Shown: positions 50,726-60,247, counted from the first letter of the stretch. The stretch: 64,000 nt of DNA from Gemmatales bacterium (GCA_026004675.1 BPJP01000001.1:620001-684000); one strand, 5' to 3'. Numbers and translations: made by a program. The notes: generated by a model not told the origin, from the letters alone.

Positions 50726-53700
50726 CTACTGCACTCGGAACCCTTCCTTCACTGCGGCCAAAATGGTATTCAATTGTTCCGTCACTGATGCCGGCGGCAG
50801 GGCGGTCCCGTCGCCCACTTCGATGCGGACTTGAAATTGGATCGGCACCTGCGTCTTCGCCTTCAAGTCCAGAAGTTGCGGAACAATGTCTCCTAAATCC
50901 TGAATCTCCGCCGGTTCGAATGCAGCGACGCCCACCAGTTTCTTGGGGCCACTGGTTTCCGTGCCGAAACCTGCTCCTGGTACGCCACTGCCGCTCGCCG
51001 CGACTTTTAACCGAACCGAATCGGCAGCGTGGAATTCGCACGGCCAATTAGTTGAGCCGTCTACCAGTTCGATGAATCGTGCCTGAAGCGAGCCGGTGAT
51101 CGCATCTCGCACAGTTTTCCACGGCAACACCTTGCCGACTTTTTGCGAAAGCGCCGTGGCAACAGCCAGGGCGGTGGTTTCATCATCCTGCCAAGCGTCT
51201 GGCAGATTCTCCGGGAGAATTTCTGCCGCAGAGATCGGATCAGGGGGCGCGGAAAGGACGGCGGAAGGCGTCAAAACGCCGGCAGGGATCGGCTCTCCCA
51301 AGATGCTTGCCGGGCCAGACCGGAGCCAGATCGATCCCTTCTCGACTGCGGCGGCGATTGCCTTCTCAACCACCTGCCGGCTTGCCTTGGGAATCTGGAT
51401 CGGTTCTTGATAGCCGCCGCGGTCAACCTGGACGATTCTCCCTCCACTGAAATAGTCGATGATGGCTTGCACAGTCGTCTCATCGCCGTCCCAAAGCTCC
51501 GGCAATTTGTGCGCCGTCAGCAATTCCGGCGCAATCTCGCTCAGCTCGGCTGCCTCCGGCAACACCAGCTCGAGCGCAGGATCCTTCAGGGCCGTCTCAT
51601 CAGGCCGCGAGCGCCACCAGGTGCGGAATGTGCCATCCGGTCGAGTCAATCGCAAAACGAAAGAGCCTTGTTCACATCCATCCACCAGCGTGTCCACGAT
51701 GGCGTCGGCTTTGAGCATCTTCGGCAGATGCGGCAGTTGCGCGAAGGCGCCGGCAAGGTCCTTGACGCGACGGCTCGTCTCCCCTTCCTTCCACAGGTCG
51801 TAAGGACCTCCGGGCAGCAGCGCTTCTGCCGTAATGGCCGTGTCCTGGATGCGTGCACGCTTGTCGGCCTTGATCGTCGTGAAATGCGGATCGTCGGTCA
51901 CCGTGATCTTGAACGCTTGAACTTCGTTCTTCTCCGAGACCGTAACGACAATGCAGTACGCCTGCCGGATCGCCTCGGGAATTCGCCCCTTCGACCTTTC
52001 GATATTCATACGAAGCGCTTCCATGCGGACGGGGTCGATAGTTCCTCCTTTTTCCTTCTCGTGTTTTTCTTTGTTTTCTTGCTCTTGAAGGTCGCTGGCG
52101 ACGGCTTCCCAAGCGAGGTAGTCGCGAATGCGGGCCTCGGCGATTTCCAGGCCATCCCTGGAAGGGCAAAGCAACAACACGGCGTTGCGATACACGCGTG
52201 GATTGTCAGGTCCCGTGTTCTCGTCAAGGAATCGCTTGGCTTCGGCGCTCGGTTTGCCCGAGTCGGAGGCAGCGCCTGGGCCGAGCACCGCGTAGCGGAA
52301 AGCCCCGTCGTCCTTCACATCGTTCGGTTTGACCGGCAGCGTGTGAACCAGTACGCCGGCAGCGGATGCGCCGGCCGTGAGCTTCTTCACCCTGCCGATT
52401 TCGTCAATGAGCCGGGCGCGGACTACCTCATCGGAGATTTTCTTCATGGCGACGGCGTGCATCTGGTTCAGATTCGGCCGGTTCCCCAACCGCCACGTGC
52501 CGGGCACCTGGTCTCCCTCCGGTGCGTAATGGTCGTCCAACCAGTGACTGACCTGCGACCATCGGAGCAGGCCCTTTTCCAGCTCGATCTTGTCGGGCCG
52601 CGTTGCCCCGACCAGCACCGTCAGGTCTCGCGTATGGGCTGTCTGGCCCACGGGCTGAGAGTGCAAGAACGTCGCTACAACGGCCTGCTCGATTTCGCGA
52701 AATCTCAAGCCGACCGATTCCTTCTGGATCTCTCTCGCCTGGTTCAACTCGCTGACGAGGATCGGCGTCCAGGCGGTCTTGCGGCCTTCGTGCTCCTCGG
52801 TGTCGGCCACCGTCACCAACTCGCGCATCGCCTCGGACACATCTTCCTGACCGGGAGCGTTGAGCAGAACAGCTGGCCCGATCAGCGGACTGTCGTCCCA
52901 TTTGCCCGCTTCCCGCAGCGCCAGGGCGAACGTGCGCAATACGCCTCGCGTTCGCTGAAAGCCACTCATCTGCGTCCACTTGGCATACAGGACTTCCGTC
53001 AGATCGGGGTGAAACGGATAGCTCTTGAGAAACCGCTCCTCGGCAGAAGCACCGGCCTTGGCAGTCTGCTCATCGACCGTCTGGATGCCTTTGAGAGCGG
53101 CGATGACGTGCGGGCGAAAGGCGCCGGGATCGCGGATGGATTCCGGTTTGAAAAACCTTCGCCGCAGGACCTCCGCTACATCCTCCTTGACCACAGGCTC
53201 GACGCCTTCTTCCTTTTCACGCCGGAAAATGTCATAGAAGTCGCCTAGCAATTGCCGACCCAGCTCGTCGCCCGTTTTCTTGGGATCGGTCGCCAACAGT
53301 GAGGCGACGATGCAGCAGCGCGGAACTTTCGTGGCCGCCTGGGTCAGGTACTGAAAGAAGTTGACAAGCCGATCCCGCCAGTCGCGGTCTTGGATCACCT
53401 TCTCCTTGGCGTACATCAGCACCTCGTCCATCAGCACCAGGACGCCAAACCCCTCTTTGAGCGGCATTTCCAGCAACTCGGTAAGCGTGTTTTCGGCCGG
53501 GGCCGTGAGCCGCTCTTCGGCCTTGCCGTCGGCATGAAGAACTCGCAGGCCATCGTCGCCGGCAATCTGGTATGCAAGAACACTCCAGGGGTGCTTGAGT
53601 CGCCGGGTCTTGCCGGTCGGGCTGCGAACCTCCGTGCCTTTTTCGACATCCAGTTTGTCGAAGCACAAGGCGGCAACACGTGCCTTGACGGGTTGTTGAC

Positions 53701-54067
53701 CAATGGCCTCGATGAACTCATGGACGGCGGGCAGGTCGGGCAGATGATCGGGGTCGCAGTGCAGGTGATAGAGCGTGATCAGCGTGTGGGTTTTGCCGCC
53801 GCCGTAGGTCAATTCGAGCTGGCGCACTGCCTTGTCGTTCTTGCCGGCCAGACGCAGTGCCACATCGCGCACGAGGTTCCGCAAGTTGTGCGTGGGGAAG
53901 GTCAGGCTAAAGAAGCTTTCCGGCTTCTCGTAGACCGGCTGCTTGCCGCGCTGCATCATGACCTCGTAAAGGTCCGCAGCGAACATCTGCAATGACAGCT
54001 CACCCGTTTTCAGGTCGTCACGAAGTGCGACGACTTCGTGCCACGGTTTCCACAATAGTTTTGGCAT
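50726..54067 (-). CDS. DUF499 ATPase of a defence locus
   Basis: The 1113-residue protein starts MPKLLWKPWHEVVALRDDLK and has the DUF499 P-loop in LELTYGGGKTHTLITLYHL (about 83-101), then LVLMDEVLMYAKEKV as the Walker B region. HPWSVLAYQIAG and PRCCIVASLLATDPKKTG follow. DUF499 proteins are large P-loop ATPases that occur beside DUF1156 methyltransferases and SNF2 helicases in anti-phage loci. The C-terminal half is beta-rich without recognised domains. The ATG at 54067 lies one base after the upstream gene's stop and has a GGAG site seven bases upstream. Confidence 0.88.
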   Translation of the reverse strand: MPKLLWKPWHEVVALRDDLKTGELSLQMFAADLYEVMMQRGKQPVYEKPESFFSLTFPTHNLRNLVRDVALRLAGKNDKAVRQLELTYGGGKTHTLITLYHLHCDPDHLPDLPAVHEFIEAIGQQPVKARVAALCFDKLDVEKGTEVRSPTGKTRRLKHPWSVLAYQIAGDDGLRVLHADGKAEERLTAPAENTLTELLEMPLKEGFGVLVLMDEVLMYAKEKVIQDRDWRDRLVNFFQYLTQAATKVPRCCIVASLLATDPKKTGDELGRQLLGDFYDIFRREKEEGVEPVVKEDVAEVLRRRFFKPESIRDPGAFRPHVIAALKGIQTVDEQTAKAGASAEERFLKSYPFHPDLTEVLYAKWTQMSGFQRTRGVLRTFALALREAGKWDDSPLIGPAVLLNAPGQEDVSEAMRELVTVADTEEHEGRKTAWTPILVSELNQAREIQKESVGLRFREIEQAVVATFLHSQPVGQTAHTRDLTVLVGATRPDKIELEKGLLRWSQVSHWLDDHYAPEGDQVPGTWRLGNRPNLNQMHAVAMKKISDEVVRARLIDEIGRVKKLTAGASAAGVLVHTLPVKPNDVKDDGAFRYAVLGPGAASDSGKPSAEAKRFLDENTGPDNPRVYRNAVLLLCPSRDGLEIAEARIRDYLAWEAVASDLQEQENKEKHEKEKGGTIDPVRMEALRMNIERSKGRIPEAIRQAYCIVVTVSEKNEVQAFKITVTDDPHFTTIKADKRARIQDTAITAEALLPGGPYDLWKEGETSRRVKDLAGAFAQLPHLPKMLKADAIVDTLVDGCEQGSFVLRLTRPDGTFRTWWRSRPDETALKDPALELVLPEAAELSEIAPELLTAHKLPELWDGDETTVQAIIDYFSGGRIVQVDRGGYQEPIQIPKASRQVVEKAIAAAVEKGSIWLRSGPASILGEPIPAGVLTPSAVLSAPPDPISAAEILPENLPDAWQDDETTALAVATALSQKVGKVLPWKTVRDAITGSLQARFIELVDGSTNWPCEFHAADSVRLKVAASGSGVPGAGFGTETSGPKKLVGVAAFEPAEIQDLGDIVPQLLDLKAKTQVPIQFQVRIEVGDGTALPPASVTEQLNTILAAVKEGFRVQ

Positions 54068-54068
54068 T

Positions 54069-54701
54069 TCACGTCTCCGCAAACCATTCTTGTAAGACGT
54101 TCTTCAACTTTTCAAAAGCTTGATCTTGGCAACGGGAAAACCCAACCTTTTTGGCGAGCGATTCGTAAATCGCTGAGGATCGAGGCACTCGCACCTGGCG
54201 CAGCACCGCCTCAACTGCTTCTTTGGGTCGCTCCGGTTTGGATGCCCCTTCTTGAAAAAAGCCATTTTCTGTCAACCAGGTGCGCAAATCGGGCTCGCAA
54301 TCTTTCCATCCGAGTTCCTTTGACACGTGTGGCGAATCACTCCACACCCACACTTCCAACTCTGGATCAATCACTATAACTCTCGCTCGATCGTCCCAGC
54401 CGGACTGACTCAGATTGGCTTCGACTTCACCCTCCAAATCCTCACGACCGTCTTTCCTACCACAGCCTTCACGGTCGAAAACCACCAGCGCATGTTGGTG
54501 CGAATGGCAAAAACTCCGTAAGAAATGATGGGCATCTCGGAGCACGCCCGGGTCCCTATTTGAGTGAACATGAAAGTCCGTTGTGATGTTATTACGGATG
54601 CCTAACGATTTATGCCGGGACATTATTCCACGGATTGCGAATTGGGCATTCTTATCGGCTGTCAAAACAATCAAGTCGCGGTGCGGAGTCTCATGATTCA
54701 T
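54069..54701 (-). CDS. TOPRIM/RloB-like protein, partner of the AAA ATPase
   Basis: The 210-residue protein reads HRDLIVLTADKNAQFAIRGI, then HALVVFDREGCG and VIVIDPELEVWVWSDSPHV, and C-terminal helices rich in lysine. The ADKN...DREG...DPE acidic spacing resembles TOPRIM folds of OLD/AriB/RloB-type nucleases. From memory it also resembles a family named MAD4 in methylation-associated defence systems; I cannot check this. The start overlaps the ATPase stop by four bases (ATGA), so the two are co-translated and probably form one toxin- or nuclease-type pair. Confidence 0.68.
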   Translation of the reverse strand: MNHETPHRDLIVLTADKNAQFAIRGIMSRHKSLGIRNNITTDFHVHSNRDPGVLRDAHHFLRSFCHSHQHALVVFDREGCGRKDGREDLEGEVEANLSQSGWDDRARVIVIDPELEVWVWSDSPHVSKELGWKDCEPDLRTWLTENGFFQEGASKPERPKEAVEAVLRQVRVPRSSAIYESLAKKVGFSRCQDQAFEKLKNVLQEWFAET

Positions 54702-55951
54702 CCCAGGACCCCTCCGGCAAAAAGCGTACCAAGATCGATCTCGCCTTTCCAATTCCGCAGCCCCGGATGTTCACTGCCCAATACGATGTCAGTCGCACCA
54801 GACTCTGTCTTTTTGAAACACAGCACTTTATCCGGTTCGGCCAAGCCAAGAATCACCGGCGAGTGGGTGGCCAACAATACTTGGGCATCGTACACAGAAG
54901 AAAGCGATTGATAGACCGATTCGACTGCGCTGGGGTGGATGCCGTTTTCCGGCTCCTCGATCAAATACACGCCTTTGAATTCCGACAAGTATGCCAGAAT
55001 CGTCAGCGCCAAAAAGCGTAAGGTTCCATCCGACGCCATCCATGAAGGAACCTCGAGTCCTCCTTTATAGCGGATGACTAGATAACGATGCTTGTCGTCT
55101 GCACGCTCGATAGTGCGGATTCCCTCCACATCGGGCAACGCGGTGGCGACATGTGCAATCCAATTCCTGAAATGTTTGGTTTTTTCCAGTTCGGAAATCA
55201 CCCACGGCAGATTGGAGCCGTCCGGCTTGAAACTCCGAACCTGGCCTGGGGGGCTGGCTTTCCGGATCAGCAAACTATTCAACACTATGGTTTGAACATT
55301 TTGTGCCAAAAAATCCTTGAACCATGTGGACACCGGGAATTTCCGCTCATCTTCCGGTAGGTTTCCCAGCGCCGACTTGCGTGGACCCAATCGAATCGAC
55401 GGGAACCAGCCTTTGCCGCTGCCCTCCTTGCGGACCTCTACATAAAAGTTGTCATTGCCCCCCGGTGCCTTGCTCAGTATTCTTTGCCATCCTTGCTCTG
55501 CCTTACCTGTGAGAATGCTGTTCGGCGGCTGACGCTCGATGGGGAAGAGCATTGGCTCTCTCGGTGGTTCAGCTTCTAGTGGCTTCAGCCAAGCCTTTTC
55601 TTCCAAAATGCCCAATTCGTCTGTCTTCGGATCCAGGCCAACTCGAACTTCGTATCGAATTGCTTCGAATTTTTTCGCAAGGTGTTTCTTGCGGTCTTCA
55701 GGAATGATCGCCTCCACCGCCAACTCGAATTGTTTCCCTTCTCGCGACCATACCAGATCCTCGAACACTTGTGTTCGGTCGCGAATGGCGTTTTCAGGTC
55801 CGTCCCAAACCAAAGAACTCAGAAAGCTGATGACATCCAAAAAGGTTGTCTTGCCACTCGCATTGGGACCGATCAAAACGTGAAAACTACCCAGACGTTG
55901 CCGAACATACCGAAGGCAGCGATAGTTGAGGGCCTCGATGAGATGGATCAC
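54698..55951 (-). CDS. Rad50/OLD-like AAA ATPase (AAA_15/21 type)
   Basis: The 417-residue protein has Walker A in FHVLIGPNASGKTTFLDVI (about 23-41), a signature near SDGTLRFLALTILAYL, Walker B in GVYLIEEPENGIHP (about 320-333), and the H-loop LLATHSPVILGLA. There is no coiled coil long enough for SMC. Such ATPases pair with TOPRIM nucleases in OLD, PARIS and similar systems, where phage triggers release of the nuclease. It starts with GTG two bases after the methyltransferase stop, with GAGGAA as ribosome site inside that gene's end. Confidence 0.88.
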   Translation of the reverse strand: MIHLIEALNYRCLRYVRQRLGSFHVLIGPNASGKTTFLDVISFLSSLVWDGPENAIRDRTQVFEDLVWSREGKQFELAVEAIIPEDRKKHLAKKFEAIRYEVRVGLDPKTDELGILEEKAWLKPLEAEPPREPMLFPIERQPPNSILTGKAEQGWQRILSKAPGGNDNFYVEVRKEGSGKGWFPSIRLGPRKSALGNLPEDERKFPVSTWFKDFLAQNVQTIVLNSLLIRKASPPGQVRSFKPDGSNLPWVISELEKTKHFRNWIAHVATALPDVEGIRTIERADDKHRYLVIRYKGGLEVPSWMASDGTLRFLALTILAYLSEFKGVYLIEEPENGIHPSAVESVYQSLSSVYDAQVLLATHSPVILGLAEPDKVLCFKKTESGATDIVLGSEHPGLRNWKGEIDLGTLFAGGVLG

Positions 55952-55953
55952 GA

Positions 55954-58900
55954 TTATTCCTCATTTTCCCATTCGATGTCTTCAAAAAGTCGTTTATATT
56001 CCGGTCGCTTCGCGCCCTTGGCGCCGACGTGGTTGCTGAGGCTTTCCAGCAGGGAGCGTTCTTCGCTGCCGGGTTTGGCCAGTTCGATCAGTGATTGTAG
56101 TACCCGCCGGAACAGCTCCTGGCGGCGCAGGCCGTGTTCGTCCAGATACTCGTCCACCTTGTGTACGTCGCCCGCTTTCCACAGGTGCATCAGGCGGTGG
56201 ATGCGGTCGATCAGCGGCACCGGCCGTCCGCCGGGGGCTTCGTAGCCCATCGACCGGCCCCGCCGTTGGCTCCACGTCTTCAGCTTCACCTTGCTGCCCG
56301 AGCTGGTATCCGCCGCCTCGTCATCCGCGTCTGACTCCGCGTCCTCGATCTCGACGTCCTCGCGTCCCCGCGTCGCCGAGTCTCCTTTCTTGGCCAGCAG
56401 GTCCCAGGTCTGCACCAATTCCTGATCCGACAGCCCGCAGGCTGTGGCGTACAGAATGCACGCTCCGACCGGCGCTTCGTCCATGCCGAAGTCGTGCCGG
56501 TGCAGCAGGTAGTAGGCGGTCACTTCGTCGAGCCGATCAGTCGCGGCCTCGTCGATTGCACCCTCTCCCTCTGGGAGAGGGCCGGGGTGAGGGCCACCGG
56601 ACAGCACGCGGCCGACGACGAAATCGACGACCATCCGCCGCACGTGGGTGAGAAACTCGCCGACCGTCATAATCTCGCCGGGCGAGTCGGCTTTCTTGAC
56701 GACCGGATGTTGGCTGTAGGCTTCCAGCGCCGGCCCTGTCGCCGCCCAGACAAAGTCCGGCCCGCGAATCCCCGCATCCCAGAAATCGCGCAGCCGCTGG
56801 CCAATGTTCGCCCGCATCTCTTCGAGCACTTTGTTGTCCCAGCCAGGACGGGCAGTCGGCGGACGCTTCTTGCAGACCAGCCAGACGGAGGAGGCGAGTG
56901 CAGCCGAACTAAGTGCCCTGGCACGATTTGCCATTTCGGTCTCGATCGGCCAACTACCATCGACTACGAATCCAGCACGGATAATTGCGGCAACCAATGT
57001 TTCCCATGCGTCCGGCTGCTTATTGGCAAACACGATTACGAATAGACCATTGTCTGCCAGCGATCGGCAACACGCTTCGAACCCGCGCGCCATTCCGTCT
57101 TCGTAGACGGCCTTAGACTTGGCGCGGTCACCTCCAAAGCGTTGAGCGTCATCGACAAGCTCACCATCGCTCGCATTGTGATCCCATTTTGGCGAAAGGG
57201 GGGCTCGAAATGCAGCCCCGTATTCTGGACTCAGGTGTAAGAGACCTCGTCGCTGCCATACGTAGAAGAAATCCATAATCGCCGAGTAAGAGATCGCGTC
57301 ATAATAAGGGGGATCGGTAACAACGATGTCGATTGCACCTTTCTCGTCGAGTCCGACCACGGATGCCGCCTCAATTTGCGGGCACTCGACAAATCGAGTG
57401 TCCAAGGTCCCAGCGAGCCCAGTGAAGATTCGCTCATAGCAGAGTTGGAAGCCACCGGCAAACGTATTGACGGGAACAGCCTCGGCGTAATCCCAAAGCA
57501 CTGGCAATCCGAAGCGAGCAAATGCGTCCACGACGGCTTCTGCATCAACCTTCCATCTAACAAGCGTACATCCGAACGATGCGAACCTATCAATCGCCAG
57601 TTGAAGATAGGCCACAATTGCGTCGCGCCAGACTTCAGGATAACCGGACGATTCGGCTTTTGGAGGTGCCGCGCGCATCCATTTCAACAAAACGCCCATC
57701 GCGATGAGTTGCCTTGGCGAAAAGAGCGATTCGAACGTCGTCAGCCCGTATTGGATGCACCACGTGCTGCCCTTCCCGTCGGGTGTGATCGGATCGTCCG
57801 GTAGGCCGAATGGAATCTCCTTGTATACCCGCGCAATCTCACCCTCTGCCGTTATGGTCCACGCCAATTCGTCCGCTGTTGGCTCACGGTACTGCTTGCC
57901 ATTCGGAGCATCTACGACAACGACCATTAGCTGGCTCGCTAACCTTTGGGAAGTTCCCTCAACCTTGATATCGTCCTTCGTCATGATGGTGCCACAGCAC
58001 GGGCATTTGGCGCCGGCTCGGCTCATTGTGCCCGCTCCAATGCGTTTATCATGCTCGCGGCGCTGCGCTGCGTTGCCCCCTTTGACGGGCACGTCTGTTT
58101 CAATGCCAAACACGACGCCCGTCTTATCCGCGTTCGGTTCCATCGTCAGCAGTACCCGCTTATTCGGCTTCTTGCACAGCCAGCGGGTTTTCAAGAGTGG
58201 AATCGTGGCCCGGCAATTCTTGCACGTCACGGTGCGGGCCCAGAGATAGGCGACGGTCGGCTTGGCGACCCAGCGCGGGTTTGTCTTGTCCTTCAGATAC
58301 TCCTCGCTGAACTCGGCGTTTAGCGCGTCGATGTCCGGCGTGCCGTCTTCTTTGAGCGGCACCAGTTGCATCGGCCGCGGCTCGTACGGCTTGGCGTTCT
58401 TCTTGTCGAGCGGCTCGAAGTCCGCATAGGTCGGGTAGTACGGCGCCAGCTCCCGCCGCGCGCGGTCCAGCACCCACTTTCCCCACGCCCGAACGTGCCA
58501 CGCCAGATCGGCCTGGATGAGATCTGCCACAGAGGACACAGAGTTCACAGAGTCTCTTGTGTTCTTTTTCTCGGTGGCCTCGGTGTCCTCTGTGGCCGCC
58601 TCCATCGTCAACGGATCAAACAGCAGTCCTTCCGGCTTGACAGCATGATTCAGCTTCTTCAATGCCGCCGCAATTTCCTTCTTGCTCATCCCTTGAGCTT
58701 TGAAGAACGCTTCCATGAACTCGCGGTCTTTCAGGATGAAATCGGGTAGCGGCCGCGTCTGACCGGCCAGCTTCTGCGGGTACTCCAGCGTGCACTTGAG
58801 AATGAACCAGGCGACCGGATTGATATCCACCGCGGTCGCCTCGCACCCCAGCCGCATCGCCTCCAGCGGGATGGATCCCCCGCCGGCAAACGGATCAAGC

Positions 58901-59346
58901 ACTTTGGGTGCGCGGCCACCGTAGGCCTTCTTGATCTGCTCCCGGAACCACTGGAGCGTCTCGGCGTTTTCCGTCTCCCGCCCCCAATGCAGGATGCCTC
59001 CTTCGGTAACTTCCTTCTCCCGCTCGACCACGCGTCCACTGGGCATCTTCTTGCGTTCGATCTTCGTGACGACCTTGCCGCCGATCTTCTCGCACAACTC
59101 CTGCCGGCGCCGTCGAATCTCCTTTTCCCACTCGGCATCGCTCATCCCTTCCGGCTTCGGCTCAGCGCTCGGATCGGGCAACAGCGTCGCAATCAGCGCC
59201 GCCCGGCAAGCCGCCAACGGCCGCCTCGCCGGCCAGATGTGCAGCGTCGAAATATGCCCATGCCGCACATTCTTCTCATGCACACTGTCGAGTGACGCTT
59301 GCTTGAGCGGAAAGGCGAATTCGATCAGTCGGGGGGTGTCGGTCAT
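55954..59346 (-). CDS. DUF1156 DNA methyltransferase with two embedded repeats
   Basis: This large N6-adenine/N4-cytosine-type methyltransferase of 1130 residues begins MTDTPRLIEFAFPLKQASLD and has HISTLHIWPARRPLAACRAAL, typical of DUF1156. The SAM motif is VLDPFAGGGSIPLEAMRLG (about 149) and the catalytic motif DPPYYDAISYSAIMDFFYVW (about 674). DUF1156 enzymes modify host DNA in DUF499-linked defence loci. Two palindromic repeats lie in frame: 58526-58596 (peptide EDTEATEKKNTRDSVNSV) and 56561-56593 (peptide HPGPLPEGEG). Neither breaks the frame, and both fall between domain blocks. The C-terminal 150 residues are helical and variable. Confidence 0.9.
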   Translation of the reverse strand: MTDTPRLIEFAFPLKQASLDSVHEKNVRHGHISTLHIWPARRPLAACRAALIATLLPDPSAEPKPEGMSDAEWEKEIRRRRQELCEKIGGKVVTKIERKKMPSGRVVEREKEVTEGGILHWGRETENAETLQWFREQIKKAYGGRAPKVLDPFAGGGSIPLEAMRLGCEATAVDINPVAWFILKCTLEYPQKLAGQTRPLPDFILKDREFMEAFFKAQGMSKKEIAAALKKLNHAVKPEGLLFDPLTMEAATEDTEATEKKNTRDSVNSVSSVADLIQADLAWHVRAWGKWVLDRARRELAPYYPTYADFEPLDKKNAKPYEPRPMQLVPLKEDGTPDIDALNAEFSEEYLKDKTNPRWVAKPTVAYLWARTVTCKNCRATIPLLKTRWLCKKPNKRVLLTMEPNADKTGVVFGIETDVPVKGGNAAQRREHDKRIGAGTMSRAGAKCPCCGTIMTKDDIKVEGTSQRLASQLMVVVVDAPNGKQYREPTADELAWTITAEGEIARVYKEIPFGLPDDPITPDGKGSTWCIQYGLTTFESLFSPRQLIAMGVLLKWMRAAPPKAESSGYPEVWRDAIVAYLQLAIDRFASFGCTLVRWKVDAEAVVDAFARFGLPVLWDYAEAVPVNTFAGGFQLCYERIFTGLAGTLDTRFVECPQIEAASVVGLDEKGAIDIVVTDPPYYDAISYSAIMDFFYVWQRRGLLHLSPEYGAAFRAPLSPKWDHNASDGELVDDAQRFGGDRAKSKAVYEDGMARGFEACCRSLADNGLFVIVFANKQPDAWETLVAAIIRAGFVVDGSWPIETEMANRARALSSAALASSVWLVCKKRPPTARPGWDNKVLEEMRANIGQRLRDFWDAGIRGPDFVWAATGPALEAYSQHPVVKKADSPGEIMTVGEFLTHVRRMVVDFVVGRVLSGGPHPGPLPEGEGAIDEAATDRLDEVTAYYLLHRHDFGMDEAPVGACILYATACGLSDQELVQTWDLLAKKGDSATRGREDVEIEDAESDADDEAADTSSGSKVKLKTWSQRRGRSMGYEAPGGRPVPLIDRIHRLMHLWKAGDVHKVDEYLDEHGLRRQELFRRVLQSLIELAKPGSEERSLLESLSNHVGAKGAKRPEYKRLFEDIEWENEE
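56561..56593. repeat. CCCTCTCCC...GGGAGAGGG repeat inside the DUF1156 gene
   Basis: CCCTCTCCCTCTGGGAGAGG begins a small hairpin and GCCGGGGTGAGGG completes the unit. This unit is widespread as a dispersed intergenic repeat in many bacterial genomes, and its translation HPGPLPEGEG is familiar from annotations. Here it is read in frame in the methyltransferase, in a linker between two helical blocks. Confidence 0.7.
58526..58596. repeat. Palindromic miniature repeat inside the DUF1156 gene
   Basis: Perfect 14-base inverted repeats, GCCACAGAGGACAC (58526-58539) and GTGTCCTCTGTGGC (58583-58596), enclose 43 bases that contain further CACAGAG units. CACAGAG-type repeats are known to me as dispersed intergenic elements. 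In this gene the unit is translated as TEDTEATEKKNTRDSVNS without breaking the frame. Confidence 0.75.
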
Positions 59347-59365
59347 GGCTGTATTTCTTTGGCAA

Positions 59366-60247
59366 TTATGACGCAAGCTCGGGAAACTGTTGCGAGAGCA
59401 GTCCTCGGAGCTCTGGATAATTATCGTTAACGAGACGAAGCCAGTGAATTATCTGCACACCACGGATGTACCGCTCCGTTGGGTGCCATGCGCTCTGGAT
59501 TCCAAAAAGAAAAGCATTATCTGGACACCAAAGTAAATTCAGACCGTTCACGCCAAAACCATGATCCCACAAACCGCCGCCGCTCATTCCTGATGGGTCA
59601 GGCAGTTCAACCGGATTGCCCGTATCCAAATGAACAGTTTGATCAGTGCCGGCTGGATATTCCAGGATGATGTCTGTCGTAGGGTCTGGTGGCGGGCAGA
59701 TCGTGTATTTTTTCCACTCGGATTTATCCAGCGCCACAGTACTGTAACTGATTAACACGGCCGTTAGACCGCGGGGGCACCGGTTTTTCTCGATCTTTGC
59801 ATATTCGATCGGCGATCCAAGGAGCGACAACGACCGGCGTGTTCGTCCAATGCCGACGATGCGAATACGGCTTAATGGGCACGCGGTTTTCGAGGAGAAC
59901 TGCGGCCAGCTGCTACGCTCCACTTCGAGAATGCCAACATCTGGCGAGTCACCCGGAGTATTCCACGCTGCCAGAATTTTCGGCACGCCCTCGCTTTTGG
60001 AGCGAGGCTGATCGCCCAGAATCCAATAATGGTTGCATGCGCGATCGGAGTGAATACAATGCGATGCAGTTGCCACGAGAAGCTTGTCTCCGATTTGAAC
60101 GAGTGTGCCGCTGAAGATTTTCGCGTTGCCGTGCTCCAGATCATGGGTGTTATCTGTGTCGATAACAGTCACTGCAAATGGCGAGAGGTGTTCACGAAGA
60201 CTCTTGGAGGCTTCCGAGAAGACCACAGACTTGTCCTTTTTGTCCAT
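59366..60247 (-). CDS. Trypsin-like serine protease of the defence operon
   Basis: The 293-residue protein has a chymotrypsin-fold triad in order: His63 in LLVATASHCIHSD, Asp103 in SPDVGILEVERS, and Ser222 in DPSGMSGGGLWD. There is no signal peptide, so it acts in the cytoplasm, unlike the exported HtrA proteases, and it has no PDZ domain. A protease here could cut a partner once infection is sensed; that is inference. The ATG at 60247 has AAGGAG seven bases upstream (60255-60260); a TTG two codons earlier is possible. The helicase stop is two bases upstream, and the methyltransferase starts 19 bases after this gene. Confidence 0.85.
   Translation of the reverse strand: MDKKDKSVVFSEASKSLREHLSPFAVTVIDTDNTHDLEHGNAKIFSGTLVQIGDKLLVATASHCIHSDRACNHYWILGDQPRSKSEGVPKILAAWNTPGDSPDVGILEVERSSWPQFSSKTACPLSRIRIVGIGRTRRSLSLLGSPIEYAKIEKNRCPRGLTAVLISYSTVALDKSEWKKYTICPPPDPTTDIILEYPAGTDQTVHLDTGNPVELPDPSGMSGGGLWDHGFGVNGLNLLWCPDNAFLFGIQSAWHPTERYIRGVQIIHWLRLVNDNYPELRGLLSQQFPELAS

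Noticed and set aside
50726..59346. BREX or DISARM system
   Set aside because: No PglZ, BrxL, DrmB or DrmC-like protein is visible. DUF499 and DUF1156 point to a different modification-linked core.
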